Assembly (NCBI RefSeq): GCF_015558785.1
Contig: NZ_JADMOP010000016.1
Coordinates: forward strand, 1-58,884
Source: Collinsella aerofaciens
Lineage (GTDB): Bacteria > Actinomycetota > Coriobacteriia > Coriobacteriales > Coriobacteriaceae
Length of the DNA stretch: 58,884 nt
Reading direction: 5' to 3'
Shown here one piece after another: positions 42,673-50,852 of this stretch (its first letter is position 1; every line of letters begins with the position of its first letter). The position numbers and the translations under genes are program-made. The notes under the pieces were generated by a model. The model saw only the letters and a program-made list of their open reading frames with translations, ran no database searches and was not told where the DNA came from.

Positions 42673-43611
42673 ATGCCGACGTCGTTGACCGAACTTTTTT
42701 CGCCCGCCTGCCATTTGTGTCCGCGCCGTTGCGGTGCGGCGCGCGATGAGGGCGCGCGCGGCGTATGCGGTGCTAACGACACGCTCAGGGTGGCCCGCGC
42801 GGCGCTTCATATGTGGGAGGAGCCGCCTATCTCGGGCGAGGCCGGTTCGGGCACGATCTTCTTTAGCGGTTGCTCGCTTAAATGTATCTACTGCCAGAAC
42901 CACGAGATCTCGACCGGCAATTTTGGCCTTGAGATTTCGCCTGAGCGCCTGGTCGAGATTATGCTGGAACTGCAGGACCAGGGTGCCAACAACATCAATT
43001 TGGTGACGGCGACGCACTATGCGCACCTGTTGCCTGCCGCGATTGCCGCGGCACGGGCGCGCGGACTGGTTATCCCGATCGTCTACAACACGAGTGGTTA
43101 CGAGCGCGCGAGTGCCGTGGCGGCGCTGGGCGACCTGGTCGATGTGTGGCTCACCGACTTTAAATATGCCGATGCCGGGCTTGCGCAGTCGCTCTCTCAT
43201 ATAAAGGACTACCCACGTGTGGCCGTGTCAGGCCTGGCTCAGATGGCGCGCGAGATCGAGCGCCGCGGGGGAGAGCTGGTGGATGAGGGCGGGCTCATGA
43301 AGCGCGGCATGATTGTGCGCCACCTGGTGCTGCCGGGGCATGCGGATGACTCGTGCCGCGTGTTAGACCTGGTGTGGCAGACGGTGGGCGACGTGCCGAT
43401 CTCGGTCATGAACCAGTACACGCCCAATGCGCTCATGCGCGAGCAGGGCGGCGAGTTGGCGCGCGCCGTGACGCGCGAGGAGTACGAGCAGGTGCTCGAC
43501 CATGCCGACGACCTGGGCTTTACGACAATGTTCTGGCAAGAGGGCGGCGCGGTAGACGAGAGCTTCACCCCCGCCTTCGACACCACCGGCGTCCTCACCA
43601 GCGCAAAGTAG
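42673..43611 (+). CDS. Radical SAM protein (PflA-like)
   Basis: A 312-residue radical SAM enzyme. The [4Fe-4S]/SAM motif is FFSGCSLKCIYCQNHEIS (C-x3-C-x2-C) near residues 65-82. Upstream CHLCPRRCGAARDEGARGVCG gives four further Cys residues, a pattern seen in PflA-related uncharacterised proteins. NLVTATHYAHLL, VYNTSGYERA and VWLTDFKYADAGLAQ follow the barrel. It could activate a glycyl radical enzyme or act elsewhere; no partner is adjacent. GGAG lies 10 nt upstream of the ATG at 42673; a TTG at 42658 is less likely. Confidence 0.88.
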   Translation: MPTSLTELFSPACHLCPRRCGAARDEGARGVCGANDTLRVARAALHMWEEPPISGEAGSGTIFFSGCSLKCIYCQNHEISTGNFGLEISPERLVEIMLELQDQGANNINLVTATHYAHLLPAAIAAARARGLVIPIVYNTSGYERASAVAALGDLVDVWLTDFKYADAGLAQSLSHIKDYPRVAVSGLAQMAREIERRGGELVDEGGLMKRGMIVRHLVLPGHADDSCRVLDLVWQTVGDVPISVMNQYTPNALMREQGGELARAVTREEYEQVLDHADDLGFTTMFWQEGGAVDESFTPAFDTTGVLTSAK

Positions 43612-43620
43612 AGCGCACGC

Positions 43621-43661
43621 TGATGATTTTTCTGGGACGGGGATTAAAAAATCATCGAGAG
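43621..43661. repeat. Type C repeat, copy 2
   Basis: gatgattttt, loop ctgggacggggatt, aaaaaatcatc: perfect 10-bp arms. Loop identical to that at 32574-32588. It lies 3' of the radical SAM gene. Confidence 0.8.
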
Positions 43662-43721
43662 GATCGCCTGTTCGAAAAGTTGTCAAAATAGCCGCGTCCC
43701 AAAAAGACTGGTTATTGGGCG

Positions 43722-43749
43722 TTGACAGTTGGCGAGCCGTAGGTAAAAT
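43722..43749 (+). promoter_or_regulatory. Promoter of tRNA-Ala
   Basis: TTGACA (43722-43727), 16-nt spacer, TAAAAT (43744-43749); the tRNA begins 14 nt downstream. A near-consensus housekeeping promoter. Confidence 0.85.
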
Positions 43750-43762
43750 ATCGACTTGTCCT

Positions 43763-43835
43763 GGGGACGTAGCTCAGTTGGGAGAGCGCTGCCGTCGCAT
43801 GGCAGAGGCCGAGGGTTCGACTCCCTTCGTCTCCA
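43763..43835 (+). tRNA. tRNA-Ala (anticodon CGC)
   Basis: A complete cloverleaf of 73 nt. Acceptor GGGGACG pairs with CGTCTCC, with the G3-U70 pair that defines alanine tRNAs. D arm GCTC/GAGC, anticodon stem CTGCC/GGCAG with loop GTCGCAT (anticodon CGC, reading GCG), T arm GAGGG-TTCGACT-CCCTT. The discriminator is A and CCA is not encoded. GCG codons are common in this GC-rich window. Confidence 0.96.
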
Positions 43836-43850
43836 CCCATGGATTTGATA

Positions 43851-43881
43851 AGCCGCTGACATTGTGTCGGCGGCTTTTTTT
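43851..43881 (+). terminator. Terminator after tRNA-Ala
   Basis: Stem agccgctgac (43851-43860) with gtcggcggct (43866-43875), one G-T pair, then TTTTTT. It ends 19 nt before the next start codon. Confidence 0.88.
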
Positions 43882-43899
43882 AAAAGAAAGGGCTATACC

Positions 43900-44358
43900 A
43901 TGGCCGAGCTTGAGTCCCAACCATTGTCCGACGAGGAGCGCGCCGAGTTGGAAGAGCTCCGCGCTGAGAAGGCCCGCCGCGAGGCTCGGGAAGAGGCCCG
44001 TCGCGAGCGTGAGGAGCTGGCTGCCCTGCGTGCCGAGCGTGCGAAGGCCGAGGAGGCCGCTGCGAAGGTTGCATCCGAGCCTGCGCCCGCGCCTGCGTCC
44101 AAGCCCGCCGCCGCGATGCCCGCGCCCACCGCACCCAAACCTCAGCCTAAAAAGGCCGCTCGTCCCAAGTCCGTCGAGCCTAAGCCGAGTCGTGACGAGA
44201 TGACCTTTGCCCAGCGCATGGTTACCTCCAAGGAGCCTACAGGCGAGAACGAGATCCCTGGCATGGCGCCGGCTCAAAAAATCATCATTGTCCTTGCCCT
44301 CATCGCGTTTGTCATCTTTATGGGCTACACGATCCTGACCAGCATGGGCCTGCTCTAA
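43900..44358 (+). CDS. Tail-anchored coiled-coil protein of unknown function
   Basis: A 152-residue protein I do not recognise. Residues ~1-65 are an acidic/basic heptad coiled coil (LSDEERAELEELRAEKARREAREEARREREELAALRAERAKAEE). Residues ~66-105 are Ala/Pro/Lys-rich and disordered. KPSRDEMTFAQRMVTSKEPTGENEIPGMAPAQK precedes one C-terminal membrane segment (IIIVLALIAFVIFMGYTILTSMGLL), so it would be anchored with the coiled coil in the cytoplasm. GAAAGGG precedes the ATG. Composition suits a scaffold or division-associated factor, but no function can be assigned. Confidence 0.75.
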   Translation: MAELESQPLSDEERAELEELRAEKARREAREEARREREELAALRAERAKAEEAAAKVASEPAPAPASKPAAAMPAPTAPKPQPKKAARPKSVEPKPSRDEMTFAQRMVTSKEPTGENEIPGMAPAQKIIIVLALIAFVIFMGYTILTSMGLL

Positions 44359-44442
44359 CCGACTCGCATCGGGCGTCATGTCCGCATGCTCTGCTCTCGT
44401 CCAACCCTCAAATTCTGCACCACACATCCGAAAGGTCGCCCC

Positions 44443-45948
44443 ATGGCTTTGACCGACATCTCGCATCCCACCGACATTGCAATGCTCACCGATCTGTACG
44501 AGCTCACTATGGCCCAGGGCCTGTGGGAGAGCGGCAAGGCCAATGAGCAGGGTTGTTTTACCGCGTTTTACCGCGACCATCCCTTTGGCAGCGCCTATGC
44601 CGTCATGTGCGGCACCGCCGAGCTGCCCGAGCTCGTCGAGAACCTGCGCTTTACGCCCGAGGATATCGACTACCTCGCCTCGCTTGAGGCCCCTGCCGGC
44701 GGCGCGATGTTCAAGTCCGCATTCCTCGACTACCTGCGCGATTTTCGTGCGCATGTAAATATCGACGCCGTCCCCGAGGGCGAGCTCGTCTTTCCGCGCG
44801 AGCCCATGGTGCGCGTCACCGGTCCTGCGCTCGAGTGCCAGCTGCTTGAGACGGCGCTGCTCAACATCGTCGGGTTCCAGACGCTTGTCGCCACCAAGAC
44901 GGCGCGCGTGGTGCTCGCCGCCGACGGTCGCCCCGTGGCGGAGTTTGGCCTGCGCCGCGCCCAGGGTCCCGATGGCGGCCTGGCCGTTGCGCGCGCGAGC
45001 TACGTTGCCGGCTGCTCCTCTACGTCCAATGTGCTCGCCGGCCGCCGCTATGGTATTCCCGTCTTTGGCACGCATGCGCACAGCTGGGTGATGAGCTTCG
45101 ATTCCGAGCTCGAGGCCTTCCGCGCCTTTGCCAAGTCGAGCCCCAAGAACTGTACGCTGCTCATCGACACCTATGACGTGCGCGAGGGCTGCGAGCATGC
45201 CATTACGGTTGCCAAGGAGATGGAGGCGGTGGGCGAGCGTCTGTCGGCTATTCGCATCGACTCCGGCGACCTCGCCAAGCTCTCCAAGTATGTTCGCGGC
45301 CGTTTTGATGCCGAGGGCCTGCCCTATGTGGGGATCTCGGTTTCCAACGATCTTGACGAGTACACGATTCAGTCGCTGCTGGACCAGGGCGCGCCCATCG
45401 ATAGCTTTGGCGTGGGTACCAAGCTCGCGACCTGCTATGACCAGCCGGCGCTGGGTGGCGTGTACAAGCTTTCCGCCCGCCGTGCGAGCGAGGCAGATCC
45501 ATGGACGCCGGTGGTCAAGCTCTCCGAGCAGCCCTACAAGCGCACGATCCCGGGCGTGCAGCGCGTGCGCCGTTATTACGACGGCTTTGGCGGCCCGGTC
45601 TGCGACATGATCTACGACGAGGACCATCTGGCGGGGGAGGGCGCCGCGCGCGGCAATACCCTCGTGGCCGTGAATGATGCCGCCCTGGTGACCGATGTGT
45701 CGGAGCTTGAGTATCGCGAGCTGCTGGTGCCGATCGTGCGCGATGGCAGTGCAGTGGCTCCGCGTGAGAGCATCCAGGACGCGCGCGAGCGCTGTGTTTG
45801 GGCGCTCGATCATCTGGACGCAGCTTTCAAGCGCTTCCTGTACCCGCAGACCTATGTGGTGGGCATGGAGCAGGGCCTGGCTCAGGTACGCGACGAGCTC
45901 GTGCGCAAGAACATGGCCGCGGCCTCTGCCTTTCCCTGGGCAAAATGA
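44443..45948 (+). CDS. Nicotinate phosphoribosyltransferase
   Basis: A 501-residue enzyme making nicotinate mononucleotide from nicotinate and PRPP in NAD salvage. MLTDLYELTMAQGLWESG at the N-terminus, ECQLLETALLNIVGFQTLVATKTARVV, EFGLRRAQGPDGGLAVARASYVAGCSSTSNVLAGRRYGIPVFGTHAHSWVMSF (the GTHAHS active-site region), RIDSGDLAKLSKYVR and DSFGVGTKLATCYDQPALGGVYKL match the family (PncB/NAPRTase type 2). Length is normal. GAAAGG precedes the ATG at 44443. Confidence 0.94.
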   Translation: MALTDISHPTDIAMLTDLYELTMAQGLWESGKANEQGCFTAFYRDHPFGSAYAVMCGTAELPELVENLRFTPEDIDYLASLEAPAGGAMFKSAFLDYLRDFRAHVNIDAVPEGELVFPREPMVRVTGPALECQLLETALLNIVGFQTLVATKTARVVLAADGRPVAEFGLRRAQGPDGGLAVARASYVAGCSSTSNVLAGRRYGIPVFGTHAHSWVMSFDSELEAFRAFAKSSPKNCTLLIDTYDVREGCEHAITVAKEMEAVGERLSAIRIDSGDLAKLSKYVRGRFDAEGLPYVGISVSNDLDEYTIQSLLDQGAPIDSFGVGTKLATCYDQPALGGVYKLSARRASEADPWTPVVKLSEQPYKRTIPGVQRVRRYYDGFGGPVCDMIYDEDHLAGEGAARGNTLVAVNDAALVTDVSELEYRELLVPIVRDGSAVAPRESIQDARERCVWALDHLDAAFKRFLYPQTYVVGMEQGLAQVRDELVRKNMAAASAFPWAK

Positions 45949-46029
45949 TCCGCATGCGACGGAGGAAAACGGATCATTTTTCTCGCTTGCCCGTTCGTCC
46001 GTTCGCTGAACAGTCGATTGGTTTGACGT

Positions 46030-47157
46030 ATGACGACTTCTTATAAAACGATGGTGGTAAAGATCGGTTCGTCCACGGTGGTGGGCGCCGACGGCAAGGT
46101 CAACCGCACCTTTATCGGCGGGCTTGCCGATCAGGCCGCAGCCCTGCGCAAGCTCGGCTGGCGCCTGGTCGTGGTGAGCTCGGGCGCTATCGCCTGCGGC
46201 TATCCCGTGTTGGGCTTCGACCGCAAGCCGGTCGGCGACCTGCCGAGCCTGCAGGCCTGCGCCTCGGCTGGTCAGTGCATCATCTCGTCGGCCTACGACG
46301 AGGAATTCCATGCACGGGATCTGCTCACCTCGCTCGTGCTGCTCACGCGTCACGACACGGCGCGTCGCACGTCCTACCTGCACGCGCGCGACGCCCTGCT
46401 GCGCCTGGTGGAGCTGGGCGTGGTGCCGGTCGTCAACGAGAACGACACCGTTACCGTCGACGAGATCAAGTTTGGCGACAACGACACACTGGCGGCGCTT
46501 GTGAGCTGCCTGGTTTCTGCCGATCTGTGCGTGACGCTCTCGGACATCGATGGCCTCTATACTGCCAATCCGCATGAGGACCCCACGGCCGAGTTTGTTC
46601 CTGTCGTGCATAAGATCGATGCCAAGATTATTGCCTCGGCGGGCGATTCTTCCACATCGGTGGGCACGGGCGGCATGATTACCAAGATTCGCGCGAGCCG
46701 CATCCTGATGACGGCGGGCATTCAGAGCGTGATTTGCTCGGGCGAGGAGCCCGATGCGCTCGTGCGCCTCGCCCGCGGCGAGAGCGTGGGCACGCTGTTC
46801 GATCCGCCGGCGGAGCGTCTGGACATCGCACCCCGCAAGCTGTGGATCGCACTGGGCGACAAGGCGCATGGCTCGGTGACGGTCGATGATGGTGCTGCGA
46901 AGGCGCTGGTCAGCCGTGGTTCTTCCCTGCTTGCGGTGGGTATTCGCGAGGTCGATGGCCAGTTTGCCGAGGGCGATGTGCTCGACGTGTGCGACCCGAG
47001 CGGTATGGTTGTCGCCCGCGGTATCGCCGAGGCCGATTCGGACGTGCTGGAACTTGCTGCCGGTCGCCGCCAGGACCAGATCGCCAGCAACCGCCTGCTC
47101 GCTAACCTGGCCGAGAAGCCGGCGATACACAGGGATAACTTGATCGTATTTGCATAA
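46030..47157 (+). CDS. proB: Glutamate 5-kinase with PUA domain
   Basis: A 375-residue enzyme catalysing the first step of proline synthesis. The amino-acid kinase domain shows TMVVKIGSSTVVGADGKVN, VVVSSGAIACGYPVLGF, VVNENDTVTVDEIKFGDNDTLAALVS and GTGGMITKIRASRI. Residues ~280-375 are a C-terminal PUA domain (RKLWIALGDKAHGSVTVDDGAAKALVSRGSSLLAVGI), as in E. coli ProB. The ribosome site ahead of the ATG is weak. A terminator follows, and proA lies 1.6 kb away beyond an opposite-strand gene. Confidence 0.95.
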   Translation: MTTSYKTMVVKIGSSTVVGADGKVNRTFIGGLADQAAALRKLGWRLVVVSSGAIACGYPVLGFDRKPVGDLPSLQACASAGQCIISSAYDEEFHARDLLTSLVLLTRHDTARRTSYLHARDALLRLVELGVVPVVNENDTVTVDEIKFGDNDTLAALVSCLVSADLCVTLSDIDGLYTANPHEDPTAEFVPVVHKIDAKIIASAGDSSTSVGTGGMITKIRASRILMTAGIQSVICSGEEPDALVRLARGESVGTLFDPPAERLDIAPRKLWIALGDKAHGSVTVDDGAAKALVSRGSSLLAVGIREVDGQFAEGDVLDVCDPSGMVVARGIAEADSDVLELAAGRRQDQIASNRLLANLAEKPAIHRDNLIVFA

Positions 47158-47159
47158 AG

Positions 47160-47204
47160 AAAGACAGCACTGCGGATCGTTTCCCGCAGCGCTGTCTTTC
47201 TCGT
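47160..47204. terminator. Terminator after proB
   Basis: Sixteen-bp stem aaagacagcactgcgg (47160-47175) with ccgcagcgctgtcttt (47184-47199), one mismatch; short T-rich tail. It also lies downstream of the convergent S33 peptidase gene. Confidence 0.8.
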
Positions 47205-47253
47205 GCCGGCACTTGGGGACGTTCCTTTTGTGCCGGCAGGTGGGGACACTCCT
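47203..47253. repeat. Type B repeat, copy 5 (short)
   Basis: gtgccggcacttggggacg, ttccttttgtgccggcagg, tggggacactcctttg in order. Same modules as at 6958 without the cgactagtcg part. Confidence 0.8.
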
Positions 47254-47256
47254 TTG

Positions 47257-48675
47257 CTAGAAGATCCGGCGCAGGTCTCCGCGGTTGAGGGCTTCGTCGA
47301 AGAGGTGCTTGAACACCACGCTGCCGTGCAGACCGTCGTGCTCGAACTCGTTGGTCACCCAGGCATGCGAGTCGCCCACGCGGCTGAGCGTATCGAGCTG
47401 CAAGCCCGAATCGACGTACATGTCGTCGAAATACACCGCGGCCTGGAGCGGCACCTCGTTGCACGCCAGTCGCTGCGGGTCGTAGATCTTGTCCCAGCTG
47501 GTGTCTTCCATCAGCAGGTCCATGGCGGGTTTGAAGGGCTTGAGCTCGGGCATCTGCTCGAACATCCACGGGAACATTGCCTCGCCGGTAAACATGAGCG
47601 GGCGCGCGAGGGTGTCGAACTCGGCGCGGTGTGCCTTCTCTTCGGCCGCGGCCCAACCAATGGGCATAGTGTCGCCGTCGGCGTAGATGAACTCCTGCAG
47701 TGTCCAGTACAGCGGGTTTGTACGCGTGTTGGTGCGCTCGAAGGCGCGCATCAAAAAGCTGTCAGATACCGAGGCGCCGCAGGCCAGCGTGCCGTCGCCG
47801 TCGGCAAAAGCGTGATCGACAATCCAATGCATGCGCTCAAAGCTCGGCTTCATACCAAAGTCGCTGCCCATGAGCTGTAGGCGCTCGACCGTCATCGGTG
47901 AGCCGTCGGGCAGCACGGGCTTCTGGGCCTCGAGCGCATCGGCCAGTGCCGCCACGCGCTCGACGTCGGCGGGGTAGCGGTCGTAATACTGCTGAGTCTT
48001 GGCCGCCATGCGCGGGAAGGTGTGCGCGTAGACCTCGCTTGCGCTCGCTGGCACGTGTGGAATGCCGCCGCAGGTAAAGCTCGCCGCCACGCCTTCGGGG
48101 AAGAGCGACAGATAGCTCAACGTCAAAAAGCCGCCGTAGCTCTGCCCGAGTGTGACCCAGGGCTTGCCGCCAAAGCCCACCAGGCGCAGGTACTCAAAAT
48201 CGCGCACGATGGAGCTGGCGAGGTGGCGCTTGAGGAAGTCAGCCTGCGAGCGTGCGGCATCGGAGCCGGCCGCCGTCGCGCGCTCGCCCAGTGCGGCAAT
48301 CGTGCGCCCGTCCACGCAGCAACTGCGTCCGGTGCCGCGCTGGTCGGGAAGGACCACGCGGAAGTGCTTGACGGCCTCCTCGATCCAGCCGTCGCTTGTG
48401 GGCGACAGCGGACGCGGGCTCTCGCCGCCGGGGCCGCCCTGCAAAAACAGGAGCAGCGGCAGATCGTCGTTGATGCGGTCGGGCGCGCAAACCACGCGGT
48501 AGAAGAGCTTGATGCTCTCGGGCGCGCCGGCGATTGGTGCCGGCATGGCGCCGCGGCGCATGGTGCTGCCGACGGCCAGGAGCATCGGCTCCAGGCCGCG
48601 CCAGTCAAGGGGGACGTCGATGCTGTGGTCCTCGACGTAAAGGCCGGGGACGTGGTACGAAGTGATGAGGGCCAT
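47257..48675 (-). CDS. S33 alpha/beta hydrolase, proline iminopeptidase-like
   Basis: A 472-residue alpha/beta-hydrolase. The oxyanion HGGPG-type motif is LLFLQGGPGGESPRP; VLPDQRGTGRS follows; the nucleophile elbow is VTLGQSYGGFLTLSYL (GxSxGG with Ser); GDSHAWVTNEFEHDG carries the late catalytic His, with an Asp before it. This is the prolyl aminopeptidase (S33) family, which removes N-terminal proline from peptides. It sits on the opposite strand between proB and proA. GGAAG precedes the ATG at 48675. Confidence 0.88.
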   Translation of the reverse strand: MALITSYHVPGLYVEDHSIDVPLDWRGLEPMLLAVGSTMRRGAMPAPIAGAPESIKLFYRVVCAPDRINDDLPLLLFLQGGPGGESPRPLSPTSDGWIEEAVKHFRVVLPDQRGTGRSCCVDGRTIAALGERATAAGSDAARSQADFLKRHLASSIVRDFEYLRLVGFGGKPWVTLGQSYGGFLTLSYLSLFPEGVAASFTCGGIPHVPASASEVYAHTFPRMAAKTQQYYDRYPADVERVAALADALEAQKPVLPDGSPMTVERLQLMGSDFGMKPSFERMHWIVDHAFADGDGTLACGASVSDSFLMRAFERTNTRTNPLYWTLQEFIYADGDTMPIGWAAAEEKAHRAEFDTLARPLMFTGEAMFPWMFEQMPELKPFKPAMDLLMEDTSWDKIYDPQRLACNEVPLQAAVYFDDMYVDSGLQLDTLSRVGDSHAWVTNEFEHDGLHGSVVFKHLFDEALNRGDLRRIF

Positions 48676-48787
48676 GTGAGTCTTCCGTTCGTTGCGGTGT
48701 TTCGGGTTGACCAATTCTACCGCCGCGGGCGAGGCCATGCGCAAATCGGCTACCATGGTTGCAAACTTCTAGGAGAAAGGGCCGCCC

Positions 48788-50074
48788 ATGTCGGTCGATA
48801 TAGCCACGTACGTCCACGATCTTGCCGTTGCCGCCAAGGCAGCGTCGGCCTCGCTTGCCACGGCGAGCGATGAGCAGCGTCAGGAGGCCGTGCGCGCCAT
48901 GGCCGCGGCGCTGCACGATGGCGTCGATTCCATCGTTGCCGCCAACGAGCTCGATATGTCCGCCGCGCGCGATGCGGGTACCTCGGCCGGACTGCTCGAT
49001 CGCCTGCTGCTGACGCCCGAGCGCGTCGAGGGCATGGCCGCCGGCCTGGAAAAGCTCGCCGAGCTGCCCGATCCCGTGGGCCGCGTGCTCGACCACCGCG
49101 TGCTTGCAAGCGGCGTGGACCTGACCCGCGTGAGTGTGCCGCTGGGCCTGGTCGCTATGGTCTACGAGGCGCGCCCCAACGTGACGGCCGACGCCGCAGG
49201 CATCTGCATCCGTACCGGCAACGCCTGCATTCTGCGCGGCGGCTCGCTGGCCTATCACTCGTGTGCCATGATCGCCGAGCTGCTGGCCGATGCGCTCGAG
49301 GCCAAGGGCTTCCCGCGCGAGGCCGTGTCGATGATCGAGTCCACCGACCGCGAGGCCACCGGCGAGCTCATGAAGCTCCGCGGTATTGTCGACGTACTCA
49401 TTCCGCGCGGCGGTGCAGGCCTGATCCAGCGCTGCGTGCGCGAGTCGCTTGTGCCGGTGATCGAGACGGGCACGGGCAACTGCCACATCTACGTGCATGA
49501 ATCCGCCGACTTTGATAAGGCGCTCAACATTATCGTTAATGCCAAGACCCAGCGCGTAGGCGTGTGCAATGCCGCCGAGTCGCTGCTGGTCGACCGTGCT
49601 GTGGCCGATGCGTTTTTGCCCGCGGTCGTGACCGTGCTGCATGACCACGGCGTGCTGATTCACGGCGACGAGGCAACCTGCGCCGCATGCGCCGATGCCG
49701 GGCTTGTGGAGGGCGATGACTACGTCGCCGCGACTGAGGAGGACTGGGGTCGCGAGTACCTGGCGCTCGAGATGAGCGTGAAGGTCGTGGCAAACGAGGA
49801 CGAGGCCATCGCACACATCAACCGCTACGGCACGATGCACTCCGAGGCCATCGTTGCCGAGGACACGGATGCTTGCGAGCGCTTCCTGGATGCGGTCGAT
49901 GCCTCGGCCGTGTACGCCAACGCCAGCACGCGCTTCACCGACGGCGGCGAGTTTGGCCTGGGCGCCGAGATCGGCATCTCGACCCAAAAGCTCCACGCCC
50001 GTGGCCCCTTTGCCGCCGAGGCCCTCATCACCTACAAATACAAGCTCCGCGGCACCGGCCAGGTCCGTCCCTAA
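48788..50074 (+). CDS. proA: Gamma-glutamyl phosphate reductase
   Basis: A 428-residue NADPH-dependent aldehyde dehydrogenase-fold enzyme, second in proline synthesis. VPLGLVAMVYEARPNVTADAAGICIRTGNACILRGGS is the signature; IPRGGAGLIQRCVRES and ETGTGNCHIYVHESADFDKALNIIVNAKTQRVGVCNAAESLLV contain the catalytic Cys (VCNAAE); TRFTDGGEFGLGAEIGISTQKLHARGP completes the family pattern. Length normal. AGGAGAAAGG precedes the ATG. Confidence 0.97.
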   Translation: MSVDIATYVHDLAVAAKAASASLATASDEQRQEAVRAMAAALHDGVDSIVAANELDMSAARDAGTSAGLLDRLLLTPERVEGMAAGLEKLAELPDPVGRVLDHRVLASGVDLTRVSVPLGLVAMVYEARPNVTADAAGICIRTGNACILRGGSLAYHSCAMIAELLADALEAKGFPREAVSMIESTDREATGELMKLRGIVDVLIPRGGAGLIQRCVRESLVPVIETGTGNCHIYVHESADFDKALNIIVNAKTQRVGVCNAAESLLVDRAVADAFLPAVVTVLHDHGVLIHGDEATCAACADAGLVEGDDYVAATEEDWGREYLALEMSVKVVANEDEAIAHINRYGTMHSEAIVAEDTDACERFLDAVDASAVYANASTRFTDGGEFGLGAEIGISTQKLHARGPFAAEALITYKYKLRGTGQVRP

Positions 50075-50087
50075 CGCCCGCGCAAAC

Positions 50088-50129
50088 AAAAACCACCACA
50101 AAGGTGCCTGTCCCCTTTGTGGTGGTTTT
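50088..50129. repeat. Type A repeat, copy 6
   Basis: aaaaccaccacaaa, loop ggtgcctgtcccc, tttgtggtggtttt. Located between convergent proA and the HD gene, where it may also terminate both. Confidence 0.9.
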
Positions 50130-50144
50130 AGGTGGCGTTGACGG

Positions 50145-50744
50145 TTAGGCCTGGAAGGTATCTCGGTCGGGGGCGAAGGACTGCATGGCCGCGATGGTGC
50201 GGTCAAAGAGCTCGGGGAGCTCCCAGCCCAACATCTCGGCGCCCTGCGAAATCACGTCGCGCGAGCAGCCGGCGGCAAAGCGTTTGTCCTTGAACTTCTT
50301 CTTGAGCGACTTAGTCGTAAAGTCCATAACGCTCTTGCTCGGGCGCATGATGACGGCAGCGCCGATCAGGCCGGTGAGCTCATCGCAGGCAAACAGGATC
50401 TTTTCCATCTGCAGCTCGGGCTTGGGTAGTGAGGTGTTGAAGTCCGACGTGTGCGTCTGGATGGCGCGAATGAGCTCGGGAGACGCACCTTCGCCCTCAA
50501 GAATCTCGGCAGCATAGATGGTGTGGTTAATGGGGTCGTCCTCATGCTCCTCCCAATCCAGGTCGTGCAGCAGACCGACGATGCCCCAAAACTCCTCGTT
50601 CTCGGGGTCGAACTCGCGCGCAAAGTAGCGCATAGTGCCCTCGACCGTCTCGCCATGGGTGATATGGAACGGGTCCTTGTTGTGCTCATTGAGCAGTTCG
50701 AACGCGCGGTCGCGGGTGATTCCGGCGGTAAGCGGCTCTGCCAT
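50145..50744 (-). CDS. HD-domain hydrolase
   Basis: A 199-residue protein with an HD-type metal phosphohydrolase fold. HITHGETVEGTMRYFARE gives the first His; IVGLLHDLDWEEHEDDPINHTIYAAEIL carries the HD pair plus a second His; IRAIQTHTSDFNTSLPKPELQMEKILFACDELTGLI has further His and Asp ligands. The substrate is unknown; stand-alone HD proteins of this size include nucleotidases and related phosphohydrolases. AAGGAG lies upstream of the ATG at 50744. Confidence 0.87.
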   Translation of the reverse strand: MAEPLTAGITRDRAFELLNEHNKDPFHITHGETVEGTMRYFAREFDPENEEFWGIVGLLHDLDWEEHEDDPINHTIYAAEILEGEGASPELIRAIQTHTSDFNTSLPKPELQMEKILFACDELTGLIGAAVIMRPSKSVMDFTTKSLKKKFKDKRFAAGCSRDVISQGAEMLGWELPELFDRTIAAMQSFAPDRDTFQA

Positions 50745-50798
50745 AAGAGACTCCTTGTGCTCGTGGGTATCGATAAGAATGAATACTACTAGAACAAG

Positions 50799-50840
50799 AA
50801 AACCACCACAAAGGTGCCTGTTCCCTTTGTGGTGGTTTTT
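50799..50840. repeat. Type A repeat, copy 7
   Basis: aaaaccaccacaaa, loop ggtgcctgttccc, tttgtggtggttttt. One base of the loop differs from copies 5 and 6. Confidence 0.9.
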
Positions 50841-50852
50841 GGCGCGGATGGG

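Noticed and set aside
43774-47130. A 1118-codon open frame on the reverse strand
   Set aside because: It runs antisense through nicotinate phosphoribosyltransferase and proB, has shadow-like composition (His/Arg/Ala-rich) and no domain. Long antisense frames are common in this high-GC3 DNA; the same applies to the long frames opposite argS, rho and the metal ATPase.
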